A program made the translations under genes and the position numbers. Positions 1-6,289 of a DNA stretch of 6,379 nt are shown here, in pieces. This stretch comes from CATOSD01 sp034422735. Lineage in GTDB: Bacteria > Chloroflexota > Dehalococcoidia > Lucifugimonadales > CATOSD01. Position 1 is the first letter of the stretch; every line of letters begins with the position of its first letter. Below the pieces are notes generated by a model. That model was given only the letters and a program-made list of their open reading frames with translations. It did not search any database and was not told where the DNA came from. The stretch lies in assembly GCA_034422735.1 (NCBI GenBank), contig DAOUJL010000015.1, forward strand, positions 1 through 6,379. Reading direction: 5' to 3'.

Positions 1-1
1 C

Positions 2-112
2 GTGAAGACGATAGTCCAAGCCTACAACAACACGCCCAGGAAGTGCCTCAAATACCGCACCCCGGCGGAAATCTACAATGAACAGCTGTTGCACTTGAAA
101 TGTGAATCCAGC
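2..112 (+). CDS. IS30-family transposase, C-terminal end only (partial, no own stop codon)
   Basis: The frame enters from the left edge, and its first 30 or so residues match the conserved end of IS30-family DDE transposases: Y-N-N-T-P-R-K-C-L-K-Y-R-T-P-A-E-I-Y (residues 8-25), followed by a tail L-L-H-L-K-C-E-S. The family motif is N-x-R/T-P-R-K-x-L-x-(Y/F/W)-x-T-P-x-E. These enzymes cut and join the insertion-sequence ends; the catalytic DDE domain would lie outside the window. The GTG at position 2 is only the first possible start in the window, not a real one. The frame has no stop where the family usually ends. It stays open to 634, running antisense through the end of argD, so the listed end at 112 is a homology limit rather than a stop codon. 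The copy may be truncated, or it may borrow a stop from its target. The family call is fairly sure; the exact end is not. Confidence 0.75.
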
Positions 113-130
113 TCCCCCAATCAAGGGGGA
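113..130. repeat. Small GC-rich palindrome between argD and the IS30 end
   Basis: Six bases, TCCCCC (113-118), pair perfectly with GGGGGA (125-130) around a 6-nt loop. It lies 21 nt beyond the argD stop and directly follows the recognisable IS30 transposase segment. No T-run follows on either strand, so it is a poor intrinsic terminator, although it could slow polymerase or protect the 3' end of the arg transcript. It could be a unit of a dispersed intergenic repeat, or an IS30 target, since IS30-type elements are known to favour palindromic sites. Confidence 0.5.
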
Positions 131-151
131 AGGGACGTTTCGGACAGGCTC

Positions 152-1345
152 TTAGCCCCGCGTTGCGGCCACGAGGCCCGCCTCGAGGCGCTCCATCGCC
201 TCGTCGATCTCTTCTCTCGTGACGGTGAGGGGCGGCATCAGCCTCACGGCGTTGGGACGCAGCGGGTTCAGCAGAATGCCCGCCTCGTTGCAGGCGCCCA
301 CGACCGCCGGCGAAATGTCCGAGTCGAAGAGCACGGCCCACAGCAGGCCCATGCCGCGCACCTCGCTGATGCTGTCGTGGCGCGCCTTCAGCCCGTTGAG
401 CGCCGCACCCAGGTACTCGCCCATCGAGGCGGCGTTGCCGGACACGTCGTTGTCGATGATGTACTTGGTGGAAGCGTAAGCGGCCGCGCAGGTGAGCGCG
501 TTGCCGCCAAACGTGGAGCCGTGGTCGCCAGGCTCGAAGGCCATCGCGTGGTCCTTGGCGAGGAAAGCGCCGATTGGCACACCGCCGCCCAGGCCCTTGG
601 CCAGCGACATTATGTCCGGCTCGACGTCGAATGACTGGTAGCCGAACAGCGTGCCGAGTCGTCCCAGGCCGGTCTGCACCTCGTCGAATATGAGCAGCAG
701 GCCGTTCTCGTCGCACCACTCGCGCACCTGCTCCAGGTAGCCCACGCTGGGGATGTTGACGCCGCCCTCGCCCTGCACAGGCTCCAGCATCACGGCGCAC
801 GTTTCGTCGGTGGTGGCCGTCTTCAGCGCCTCGATGTCGTTGTAGTCGACGTGTGTGAAGCCCGTCGGTATCGGCTCGAATATCTGCTGGTAGTGCGGCT
901 GGCCCGTCGCGGCGACGTTCATCATGGTCCTGCCGTGGAAGGAGTTGAACGCGGTGATGATCCCCACTGCCCCGTCGCGGTTCGCCTTGCCCCACTTGCG
1001 GGCCAGTTTTATGGCGCCCTCGTTGGCCTCGGCGCCGCTGTTGCAGATGAAGATCTTGTCCAGGCAGCTGTTGTCGACCAGGATCTGGGCGAGTTGGAGC
1101 TGGGGCAGGGTGTAGAATTGATTGGAGGTCTGAAGCAGCGTGCGCGCCTGCCTCTCTATCGCCTCGGCCACCTCCGGGTTCGCGTGGCCAACGTTGTTGA
1201 CCGCCCAACCCGAGGTGAAGTCCAGGTACTCCTTGTCGTCGACGTCCCAGACTCGCGTGCCCTCACCGCGCGCTATGACGACGGGCTGCCGCCGGACGAC
1301 GAACATGTAGTACTGGCTCTCGAGGTCTTTCCAATCGGTTGTCAT
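152..1345 (-). CDS. argD: Acetylornithine aminotransferase (class III PLP-dependent)
   Basis: This 397-residue enzyme is the usual family length. It converts N-acetylglutamate 5-semialdehyde plus glutamate to N-acetylornithine plus 2-oxoglutarate in the cytoplasm. Visible class III (ornithine/acetylornithine) aminotransferase motifs, in order, are N-S-G-A-E-A-N-E (102-109, phosphate cup), F-H-G-R-T (136-140), E-P-V-Q-G-E-G-G (188-195), L-I-F-D-E-V-Q-T-G-L-G-R (218-229, with D221 contacting the PLP ring nitrogen), S-L-A-K-G-L-G-G-G (247-255, with K250 as the PLP Schiff-base lysine) and H-G-S-T-F-G-G-N (275-282, with T278 binding PLP phosphate). The ATG at 1345 is one base past the stop of the upstream membrane-protein gene and has AGGAGG 8 nt before it, so the start is secure. 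The gene is complete and all key residues are present. Enzymes of this type often also act on succinyl-diaminopimelate or ornithine, so substrate specificity is inferred from the argJ and argB neighbours. It is the last gene of the operon. Confidence 0.96.
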   Translation of the reverse strand: MTTDWKDLESQYYMFVVRRQPVVIARGEGTRVWDVDDKEYLDFTSGWAVNNVGHANPEVAEAIERQARTLLQTSNQFYTLPQLQLAQILVDNSCLDKIFICNSGAEANEGAIKLARKWGKANRDGAVGIITAFNSFHGRTMMNVAATGQPHYQQIFEPIPTGFTHVDYNDIEALKTATTDETCAVMLEPVQGEGGVNIPSVGYLEQVREWCDENGLLLIFDEVQTGLGRLGTLFGYQSFDVEPDIMSLAKGLGGGVPIGAFLAKDHAMAFEPGDHGSTFGGNALTCAAAYASTKYIIDNDVSGNAASMGEYLGAALNGLKARHDSISEVRGMGLLWAVLFDSDISPAVVGACNEAGILLNPLRPNAVRLMPPLTVTREEIDEAMERLEAGLVAATRG

Positions 1346-1346
1346 C

Positions 1347-4142
1347 TCAGTTGCCTCCTGATAGTTCCTTCAGCCGGTCCAGGGCCTCTTCGATTTCCGA
1401 CACGTTGTCTTTCAGTTCGTCCAGCGCGGAGAGCAGGCCGTCTATCTCCTGTTGCAAGCCCGCGCCCGCGGGCGGCGTCACCGCCGGTGTCTGTCCGTTG
1501 GTTGGCGCGGTAACCACGGGCGCATCCGCCTGGAAGCCTGTGAGCGCCTCGAGGGCGTCGTTGAGCGAGTCCTCCATAACTACCCTGTCGCCGGTCGCCA
1601 GGATGACGCGCTTGAGCTCCGGGAACCTGCTGGCGCCCTCCGCGCGGATGTAGACCGGCTCCGCGTACAATAGGCTTTCGCCGATGGGTATCACGAGCAG
1701 GTTGCCCCTGATACATACCGAACCCTCCGAACAGCGGAGCGTGAACCAGGCCGATATGTCCTGATCGTTGTCGATGCGGGCTTCCACCTGCTCGGGACCG
1801 TCTATCTGCCTGTCCTTGGGGAAGTTGAACGCCACGAGATTGCCGTAGTGCTCGCGGTCGCTTCTGGCCGCGAGCCAGCCGATCAGGTTCTGGCGCTGGT
1901 TGGGCGTGTAGGGGAGGAGCAGAACGAACTCCTCCCGGTCCTCGCCGGGCAGCTTCATTATCACGTAGTACGACTCGACAGGCTGGAGCTGCTCTTCCTG
2001 TCCGAACTTCTCGTTCGGAATCGCCCACAGGTCCTCGTTGTTGTAGAAGTTCTGCGGGTCCTTCATGTGGTACTTGGTGTACTTGTGGGCCTGCACGTCG
2101 AACATATCCTGAGGGTACCGCACGTGTTCCGCAATCGCGGGCGGCATTTCGTGCTGCGACTTGAACAGGCCCGGGAACATGCCCCGGTAGGTGGCGATGA
2201 TGGGATCGCTGGCGTCCCATTCGTACATGTTCACGTCGCCGTTGAAGGCGTCGACCGTAATCTTGACGCTGTTGCGGATGTAGTTGATCCGCTCATCTTC
2301 TGTCGTGACTGTGGGATCGGAGTAAGGGAAGTGGTCGGTCACTGTGTAGGCGTCTTGAATCCAGTACAGTTGTCCGTCGGCGACGACGATGTAAGGGTCG
2401 CTGTCCAGCCACAGGAACGGCGCGATAGTCTTGATCCGGTCCTGCACCTGGCGGCGGTACTGTACGAGGCTCTCGCTCGTTATCTCGCCGCTAATCAGGA
2501 TGTTCACGTCCGCGAACTGCCAGGCGTAGGCCATGCGCCGGAAGAAAGACGACAGCTTGACTCCGCCATCGCCCGTGTAGCTGGTGCGGATGAGCTCACC
2601 TTCCTCGGTCTGAAAGTCCAGCTCGTCGGTGTTGGTCTTTACGATAACGTAGTCGGCGGTGTTTTCGCCGTAGTAGACGCGCGGGTTGTCGACGACGAGC
2701 TCGGGCTCGGGCGCACCCTCCACGCCGATGGGGATCACGCCGTCGGCGGGGATGTCCTTGGCGAAGAACAGCGGCCTGCCCTCGGGAGTGAATTCGGTAA
2801 CCGGGCTCATGGCGATGCCGATGCCGTGCGTGTAGAAGAGGTGCCGGTTGAGCCAGGTCTGCGACTCCGGCCGAAGCTTCTCCGGCGCGACCTCGCGCGT
2901 CGCCAGCAACACCTGGCGATAAGCGCCGCCCAGGGTGTAGCGTCCCACGTCTACGCCAAGGAAGTCGTAGTAGGGGCGAATCAGCTGGATCTGCCGGTAA
3001 ACGTCGGTCAAGGGGCGATAGTCCCACAGCCGGATGTTGTTTATGGTGAGCGAGTTCTCGGCAATCAGCTCGGACGAGACCTCGCTGCCGGCCTGGTAGA
3101 ACTGCTCATCTATGTTGTCGAGCCCGTAGCCCTGCCGGGTGTAGCTCAGGTTGTGGGATATGTACTCCGACTCCCTCACAAACTCGTTGGGCGTTACCGT
3201 GAAGCGCTGTACGATGGAAGGCCAGACGGCGCCCAGGACGATCGAGGCGACGACCCACAGCGCGACGGAGCCGGTGAACAGCCTCATTCCGGTAAGCCAG
3301 ATGTTGACCAGCAGAAGTATGCCGCTGGCCACCGCGATTATGGCAGATATGAGCAGGGCGGGCCTGCGCGCGTTCAGGTCGGTGTAGGCCGCGCCGAACA
3401 CCGCGCCGTCCTCGGACAGCAGAAGCTCCCAGCGATCGATCCACAGTCCGGCGGCGATGGTGAACAGTATGAGCGCGCCTACAACGGAGATGTGCGTCTT
3501 GAGAGCGGGCGTTATGGAGAACCGGTCTCCACGCAGCCCCGACCGGATGAAGTGGATTGCGAGCGCGGCCAGCGCCGACACCACCAAGACGCCCAGCAGC
3601 CAGCCCTGCACGAACCCGTAGACGGGCAGCGCGAACACGTAGAATCCGATATCCAGGCCGTAGATCGGGTCGGTCTGGCCGAAGGGGACGGACTCCAGGA
3701 ACCGGAGGAAGTACTCCCACTGCGTCGCCAGCGCCGCGCCGAACATCACGCTCAGCAGCACAGCCGCGCCGACGCTCCCCCACAGCACCAGCTTGCGCAG
3801 GAAGTCGACCGCGTCATCGGGCAGCGACACGTTGAGCGGCCCGTCCGACTTTCGGTACGCGACGAATATGTTAATCGCCAAAACTATGCCGGCAATCACC
3901 ATGCCGGCGGCGAACAGCCCGATTCGCGTGAACAGTATCTTGGTGTAGACGCCGCGGTAGCCCAGCGATTCGTACCACAGCCAGTCGGTGTACACCGAGC
4001 GCGCAAGGGAAATCAGTACGAATATCGCCACAAGCCCGATGATTACGGCGCCCCACTTCAGGATGCCGCCAATCTGAATCGGGATCTGCTCCGGTTCGAA
4101 CTCGTTGGGGTAACCGTTGCCGTTCTCGTAATCCGGGTTCAT
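1347..4142 (-). CDS. UPF0182 (COG1615) family seven-helix membrane protein with large extracytoplasmic domain
   Basis: The product is 931 residues, normal for UPF0182. I see seven hydrophobic segments near 29-47, 74-95, 119-139, 176-198, 217-235, 262-282 and 289-307. A roughly 550-residue soluble domain follows, probably outside the membrane. Family signatures are Y-T-D-W-L-W-Y-E-S-L-G-Y (51-62) between helices 1 and 2, and P-F-G-Q-T-D-P-I-Y-G-L-D-I-G-F-Y-V-F-A-L-P (153-173) before helix 4. Residues 870-894 form a Pro/Thr/Ala-rich linker. Residues 896-927 form a regular coiled coil, with L896, I900, L903, L907, L910, V914, I917, L921 and L924 at a/d positions. There is no cleavable signal peptide; helix 1 would act as the anchor. 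The molecular function of UPF0182 proteins is not established. The gene starts 7 nt after argB ends, with only a GAGG (4145-4148) 2 nt before the ATG, so it probably depends on coupling to argB. A role in arginine physiology (transport, sensing or envelope function) is possible, but nothing in the sequence shows it. Confidence 0.93.
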   Translation of the reverse strand: MNPDYENGNGYPNEFEPEQIPIQIGGILKWGAVIIGLVAIFVLISLARSVYTDWLWYESLGYRGVYTKILFTRIGLFAAGMVIAGIVLAINIFVAYRKSDGPLNVSLPDDAVDFLRKLVLWGSVGAAVLLSVMFGAALATQWEYFLRFLESVPFGQTDPIYGLDIGFYVFALPVYGFVQGWLLGVLVVSALAALAIHFIRSGLRGDRFSITPALKTHISVVGALILFTIAAGLWIDRWELLLSEDGAVFGAAYTDLNARRPALLISAIIAVASGILLLVNIWLTGMRLFTGSVALWVVASIVLGAVWPSIVQRFTVTPNEFVRESEYISHNLSYTRQGYGLDNIDEQFYQAGSEVSSELIAENSLTINNIRLWDYRPLTDVYRQIQLIRPYYDFLGVDVGRYTLGGAYRQVLLATREVAPEKLRPESQTWLNRHLFYTHGIGIAMSPVTEFTPEGRPLFFAKDIPADGVIPIGVEGAPEPELVVDNPRVYYGENTADYVIVKTNTDELDFQTEEGELIRTSYTGDGGVKLSSFFRRMAYAWQFADVNILISGEITSESLVQYRRQVQDRIKTIAPFLWLDSDPYIVVADGQLYWIQDAYTVTDHFPYSDPTVTTEDERINYIRNSVKITVDAFNGDVNMYEWDASDPIIATYRGMFPGLFKSQHEMPPAIAEHVRYPQDMFDVQAHKYTKYHMKDPQNFYNNEDLWAIPNEKFGQEEQLQPVESYYVIMKLPGEDREEFVLLLPYTPNQRQNLIGWLAARSDREHYGNLVAFNFPKDRQIDGPEQVEARIDNDQDISAWFTLRCSEGSVCIRGNLLVIPIGESLLYAEPVYIRAEGASRFPELKRVILATGDRVVMEDSLNDALEALTGFQADAPVVTAPTNGQTPAVTPPAGAGLQQEIDGLLSALDELKDNVSEIEEALDRLKELSGGN
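1354..1359 (-). promoter_or_regulatory. Strong Shine-Dalgarno sequence for argD inside the preceding gene
   Basis: The minus strand reads AGGAGG, 8 nt before the argD ATG. It lies within the last codons of the UPF0182 gene, whose TGA (1347-1349) is one base from the argD start. Ribosomes finishing the membrane protein can reinitiate here, but the perfect site also allows independent loading, which suits an enzyme needed in larger amounts than the large membrane protein. Confidence 0.85.
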
Positions 4143-4149
4143 AGCCTCA

Positions 4150-4923
4150 CTAACCTATCCTGGTTCCTGTGGCTTTGCCGTTCAGTGTTTCCATGAGCGC
4201 GCTGGTCCGGCGACCGTCCACGATGTGCGCGGTGCTGCCGCCGTTCAACGACGTGATGCACGCCTCCAGCTTGGGAATCATGCCGCCGCCAATCACGCTG
4301 GAGCCCATCAAGCCCCGCGCCTGGCGCTCTGTCAGGCGGGGTATCACGCGGCGGGTGCTGTCGTACAGGCCCTCGACGTCCGTGAGGAACACCAGCCGCT
4401 CGGCGCCAAGCGCCGCCGCAACCTCGCCCGCGGCGGTGTCGGCGTTAATGTTCAGCAGCGGTGGATGGGACGTGTCCCGGCGCTTGCGCACCGCGACCGG
4501 GGCGATGACGGGGATGTACCCCGACCTGAGCACCGCGCGAATCGGCTCGGGATCAACGTGCGTGACCGTCCCCACCAGTCCCAGTTCCGGGTCCTTGACG
4601 ACTCCCTCGATCATTCCGCCGTCCGCGCCGCTCAACCCCATGGCCCTGCCGCCCGCCGCGGTGAGCGACGCCACCAGGTCCTTGTTGATCAGCCCGGTCA
4701 GGACTGCCACCGCGATGTCCAGGCTCTGCTCGTCCGTAACCCGCAATCCTCGCACGAATTTGGGCTTTACGCCCTGCTTCTCCATCCAGTCGGAAATCAC
4801 CTTGCCGCCGCCGTGCACCACCACGGCCGGGCGGCCCTCCCGCTGGAGCGCCACGAGGTCTTCGAGGGTGGTGTCGTGACTGCCCAGCGTGCTGCCGCCA
4901 ATCTTGACTACTGTCGTCCCAAT
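4150..4923 (-). CDS. argB: Acetylglutamate kinase, probable ATT start codon
   Basis: This enzyme phosphorylates N-acetyl-L-glutamate with ATP, the second step of arginine synthesis. Read from ATT (4921-4923), it has 257 residues beginning M-G-T-T-V-V-K-I-G-G-S-T. K7 and G9-G10 form the amino-acid-kinase phosphate-binding start, H-G-G-G-K (37-41) is the second glycine loop, and V-R-G-L-R-V-T-D (57-64) binds acetylglutamate. Further on come the nucleotide-domain motifs N-I-N-A-D-T-A-A and G-G-G-M-I-P-K-L-E-A. The first ordinary ATG in this frame (4854) would give 234 residues and remove K7 and the first glycine motif, so it is rejected. An in-frame TGA lies 18 nt upstream of the ATT, so no longer start exists. 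AGGAG (4933-4937) is 9 nt before the ATT. The protein lacks the extra N-terminal helix of hexameric arginine-inhibited kinases, which suggests a dimeric, less arginine-sensitive enzyme. A LysW-type aminoadipate kinase is less likely given the neighbouring argJ and the HGGGK motif. Confidence 0.93.
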   Translation of the reverse strand: MGTTVVKIGGSTLGSHDTTLEDLVALQREGRPAVVVHGGGKVISDWMEKQGVKPKFVRGLRVTDEQSLDIAVAVLTGLINKDLVASLTAAGGRAMGLSGADGGMIEGVVKDPELGLVGTVTHVDPEPIRAVLRSGYIPVIAPVAVRKRRDTSHPPLLNINADTAAGEVAAALGAERLVFLTDVEGLYDSTRRVIPRLTERQARGLMGSSVIGGGMIPKLEACITSLNGGSTAHIVDGRRTSALMETLNGKATGTRIG

Positions 4924-4932
4924 GGATAGAGA

Positions 4933-4939
4933 CTCCTCT
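4933..4939 (-). promoter_or_regulatory. Shine-Dalgarno sequence that fixes the argB ATT start
   Basis: The minus strand reads AGAGGAG, ending 9 nt before ATT at 4921-4923. It lies in the 30-nt gap between the argJ stop (TAG, 4954-4956) and argB. No ATG, GTG, TTG or CTG in the argB frame lies between the in-frame TGA just upstream and the essential K-x-G-G codons, so this site can only serve the ATT in that frame. An ATG at 4939-4941 is in another frame and directly overlaps the site. Confidence 0.7.
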
Positions 4940-4953
4940 CATGTGATGGCGGC

Positions 4954-6171
4954 CTAGGTGCTGTAGGCCGAGTTGAAGGTCACGTACTCCTCGGTCAGGT
5001 CGCATCCCCACGCCCGGGCGCTGCCGGTCCCGATATGCAACTCCACCCTGAAGCTCACCTCGCTGCCGCCCATCGAGCCTACGACGGCGTCCAGGGAGTA
5101 GGGTATGGCCTTGCCCTCGTGGACAATCTGGATGCCATTGATGAAGAGTTGTATCCTGGACTCGTCCATGTCGGCGCCGCTCTTGCCGAGCGCCATCATT
5201 ATGCGGCCCCAGTTGGGGTCCCGTCCGTGCACGGCGGCCTTGACCAGCAAGGACCCGGCGATCTCCCGGGCGGCCACGCGGGCATCGGATTCGCTCGCCG
5301 CGCCGTTCACGTCGACCTCGATCAGCCGCTGCGCGCCCTCTCCGTCGCGCACAAGCTCCTTCGCCAGCTCGGTGCAGACGTAGGTAAGCGCCTCCTGGAA
5401 GTCGGACGCGCCGGCCGCCCCTGACTCGATCGGCGGTCCGCCCGCCGCGCCGTTCGCGAACAAGAGCACGGTGTCGTTGGTGCTCTGGTCACCGTCCACG
5501 TCGATCATGTTGAAGCTCACGGAGACCGCTTCGCTCAAGGCGGCCTGCAGGAAACCCCGTTCGACCGGGGCATCGGTCGCGATGAAGCACAGCATGGTGG
5601 CCATGTTGGGATGAATCATGCCCACGCCCTTTGCCGCGCCTCCCACGGTAACTGTCCGGCCGTCCAGCTCCACGCTCACGGCTAACTCCTTGCGGCGCGA
5701 GTCCGTCGTCCTTATAGACTCCGCGAAGGCGTGGCCTCCGTCCGCGCTGAGCTTCAGGTCGCCCATGTGCTGGCGAATCAACCCCATCGGAAGCTCGACG
5801 CCGATCATACCGGTGCTGGCGACCAGGACCTCTTGCGGGTCCACGCCCACGTGTCCGGCGGCCAGGGCCACCATTTCCTCGGCGTCCATGCGCCCCTGGT
5901 CTCCCACGCTGCAGTTCGCGCAGCCGCTGTTGGCGACCACCGCACGGGCGGACCCGCGCTCCGCGCGCGAACGGCTCACCGTGACGGAGGGAGAGAGAAT
6001 CCGGTTCGTGGAGAAGGTTGCCGCGAGAGAGGCGGGTCGCTCGGACAGCAGGATGCCGAGGTCGAGCACGCCCTCCCCCTGCGTCTTGAGGCCCGCATAC
6101 GTTCCGCCCGCGACGAATCCGGCCGCGGAAGTTACGCTTCCGTCTGGAATCAGTTCTATCTTTGCGGCCAA
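4954..6171 (-). CDS. argJ: Bifunctional ornithine acetyltransferase / N-acetylglutamate synthase, probable TTG start
   Basis: ArgJ transfers acetyl from N-acetylornithine to glutamate, recycling the acetyl group; bifunctional forms can also use acetyl-CoA. From TTG (6169-6171) it has 405 residues, the usual length. The self-cleavage motif H-P-N-M-A-T-M-L has T192 as the new N-terminal nucleophile after the A191-T192 cut, yielding alpha and beta chains. V-A-S-T-G-M-I-G (117-124) supplies the oxyanion-hole T120-G121. F-S-T-N-R (53-57), D-P-N-W-G-R near the C-terminal third and the terminal Y-V-T-F-N-S-A-Y-S-T also match the family. The frame stays open to an ATG at 6240, but the extra 23 residues look unlike ArgJ and lie mostly over the promoter. 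TTG has AGGGAG 9 nt upstream and gives the family N-terminus. One variation is N-S-G-C-A-N-C-S-V-G (81-90), where relatives mostly read N-S-G-N-A-N-A-C-T-G. It is first in the operon; no argC precedes it here. Whether it is mono- or bifunctional cannot be read from the sequence. Confidence 0.94.
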   Translation of the reverse strand: MAAKIELIPDGSVTSAAGFVAGGTYAGLKTQGEGVLDLGILLSERPASLAATFSTNRILSPSVTVSRSRAERGSARAVVANSGCANCSVGDQGRMDAEEMVALAAGHVGVDPQEVLVASTGMIGVELPMGLIRQHMGDLKLSADGGHAFAESIRTTDSRRKELAVSVELDGRTVTVGGAAKGVGMIHPNMATMLCFIATDAPVERGFLQAALSEAVSVSFNMIDVDGDQSTNDTVLLFANGAAGGPPIESGAAGASDFQEALTYVCTELAKELVRDGEGAQRLIEVDVNGAASESDARVAAREIAGSLLVKAAVHGRDPNWGRIMMALGKSGADMDESRIQLFINGIQIVHEGKAIPYSLDAVVGSMGGSEVSFRVELHIGTGSARAWGCDLTEEYVTFNSAYST

Positions 6172-6180
6172 GTCTCGCTT

Positions 6181-6187
6181 CTCCCTC
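6181..6187 (-). promoter_or_regulatory. Shine-Dalgarno sequence supporting the argJ TTG start
   Basis: The minus strand reads GAGGGAG, with its GGAG-type core 9 nt before TTG at 6169-6171. No comparable site precedes the upstream in-frame ATGs at 6240 and 6231. This decides the start in favour of TTG, giving a 5' leader of roughly 45 nt from the predicted promoter. Confidence 0.65.
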
Positions 6188-6221
6188 GTGCTGCTAAAGT
6201 CGTGCCGCCGTAAACCGCGCA

Positions 6222-6251
6222 AGTATAACATAGTGGACAATCACTTGCGAA
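6222..6251 (-). promoter_or_regulatory. Candidate sigma70-type promoter of the argJ-argB-UPF0182-argD operon
   Basis: On the minus strand, TTCGCA (6246-6251, four of six matches to the -35 consensus) is 18 bp from TATACT (6222-6227, five of six to the -10 consensus). Transcription would start near 6215, 44 nt upstream of the argJ TTG and inside the rejected N-terminal extension of the argJ frame. I see no clear ArgR operator palindrome around it. It is the only AT-rich promoter-like stretch upstream of argJ. Confidence 0.5.
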
Positions 6252-6289
6252 AGCCGGGCGCGGGGGAGAGCCTGTGTCAGATTACTAGG

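Noticed and set aside
113..130. Intrinsic terminator of the arg operon
   Set aside because: The hairpin has only six pairs and no T-run follows on the minus strand, so I annotate it as a palindrome only.
48..1208. Minus-strand 386-codon frame overlapping argD
   Set aside because: It is an out-of-frame reading of argD, low-complexity and rich in R/G/P. The argD frame has all catalytic motifs.
1848..4196. Plus-strand open frame of 782 codons opposite the UPF0182 gene
   Set aside because: It is an antisense shadow of a high-GC gene. The translation is rich in R, H, V, G and Q with no recognisable domain, while the minus strand encodes a clear family protein with seven membrane helices.
4150..4854. 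argB starting at the first in-frame ATG (4854)
   Set aside because: This would delete the K-x-G-G motif needed for catalysis, which is present and in frame just upstream.
4954..6240. argJ starting at ATG 6240
   Set aside because: The added residues do not resemble ArgJ, no Shine-Dalgarno precedes this ATG, and a good promoter lies inside the extension.
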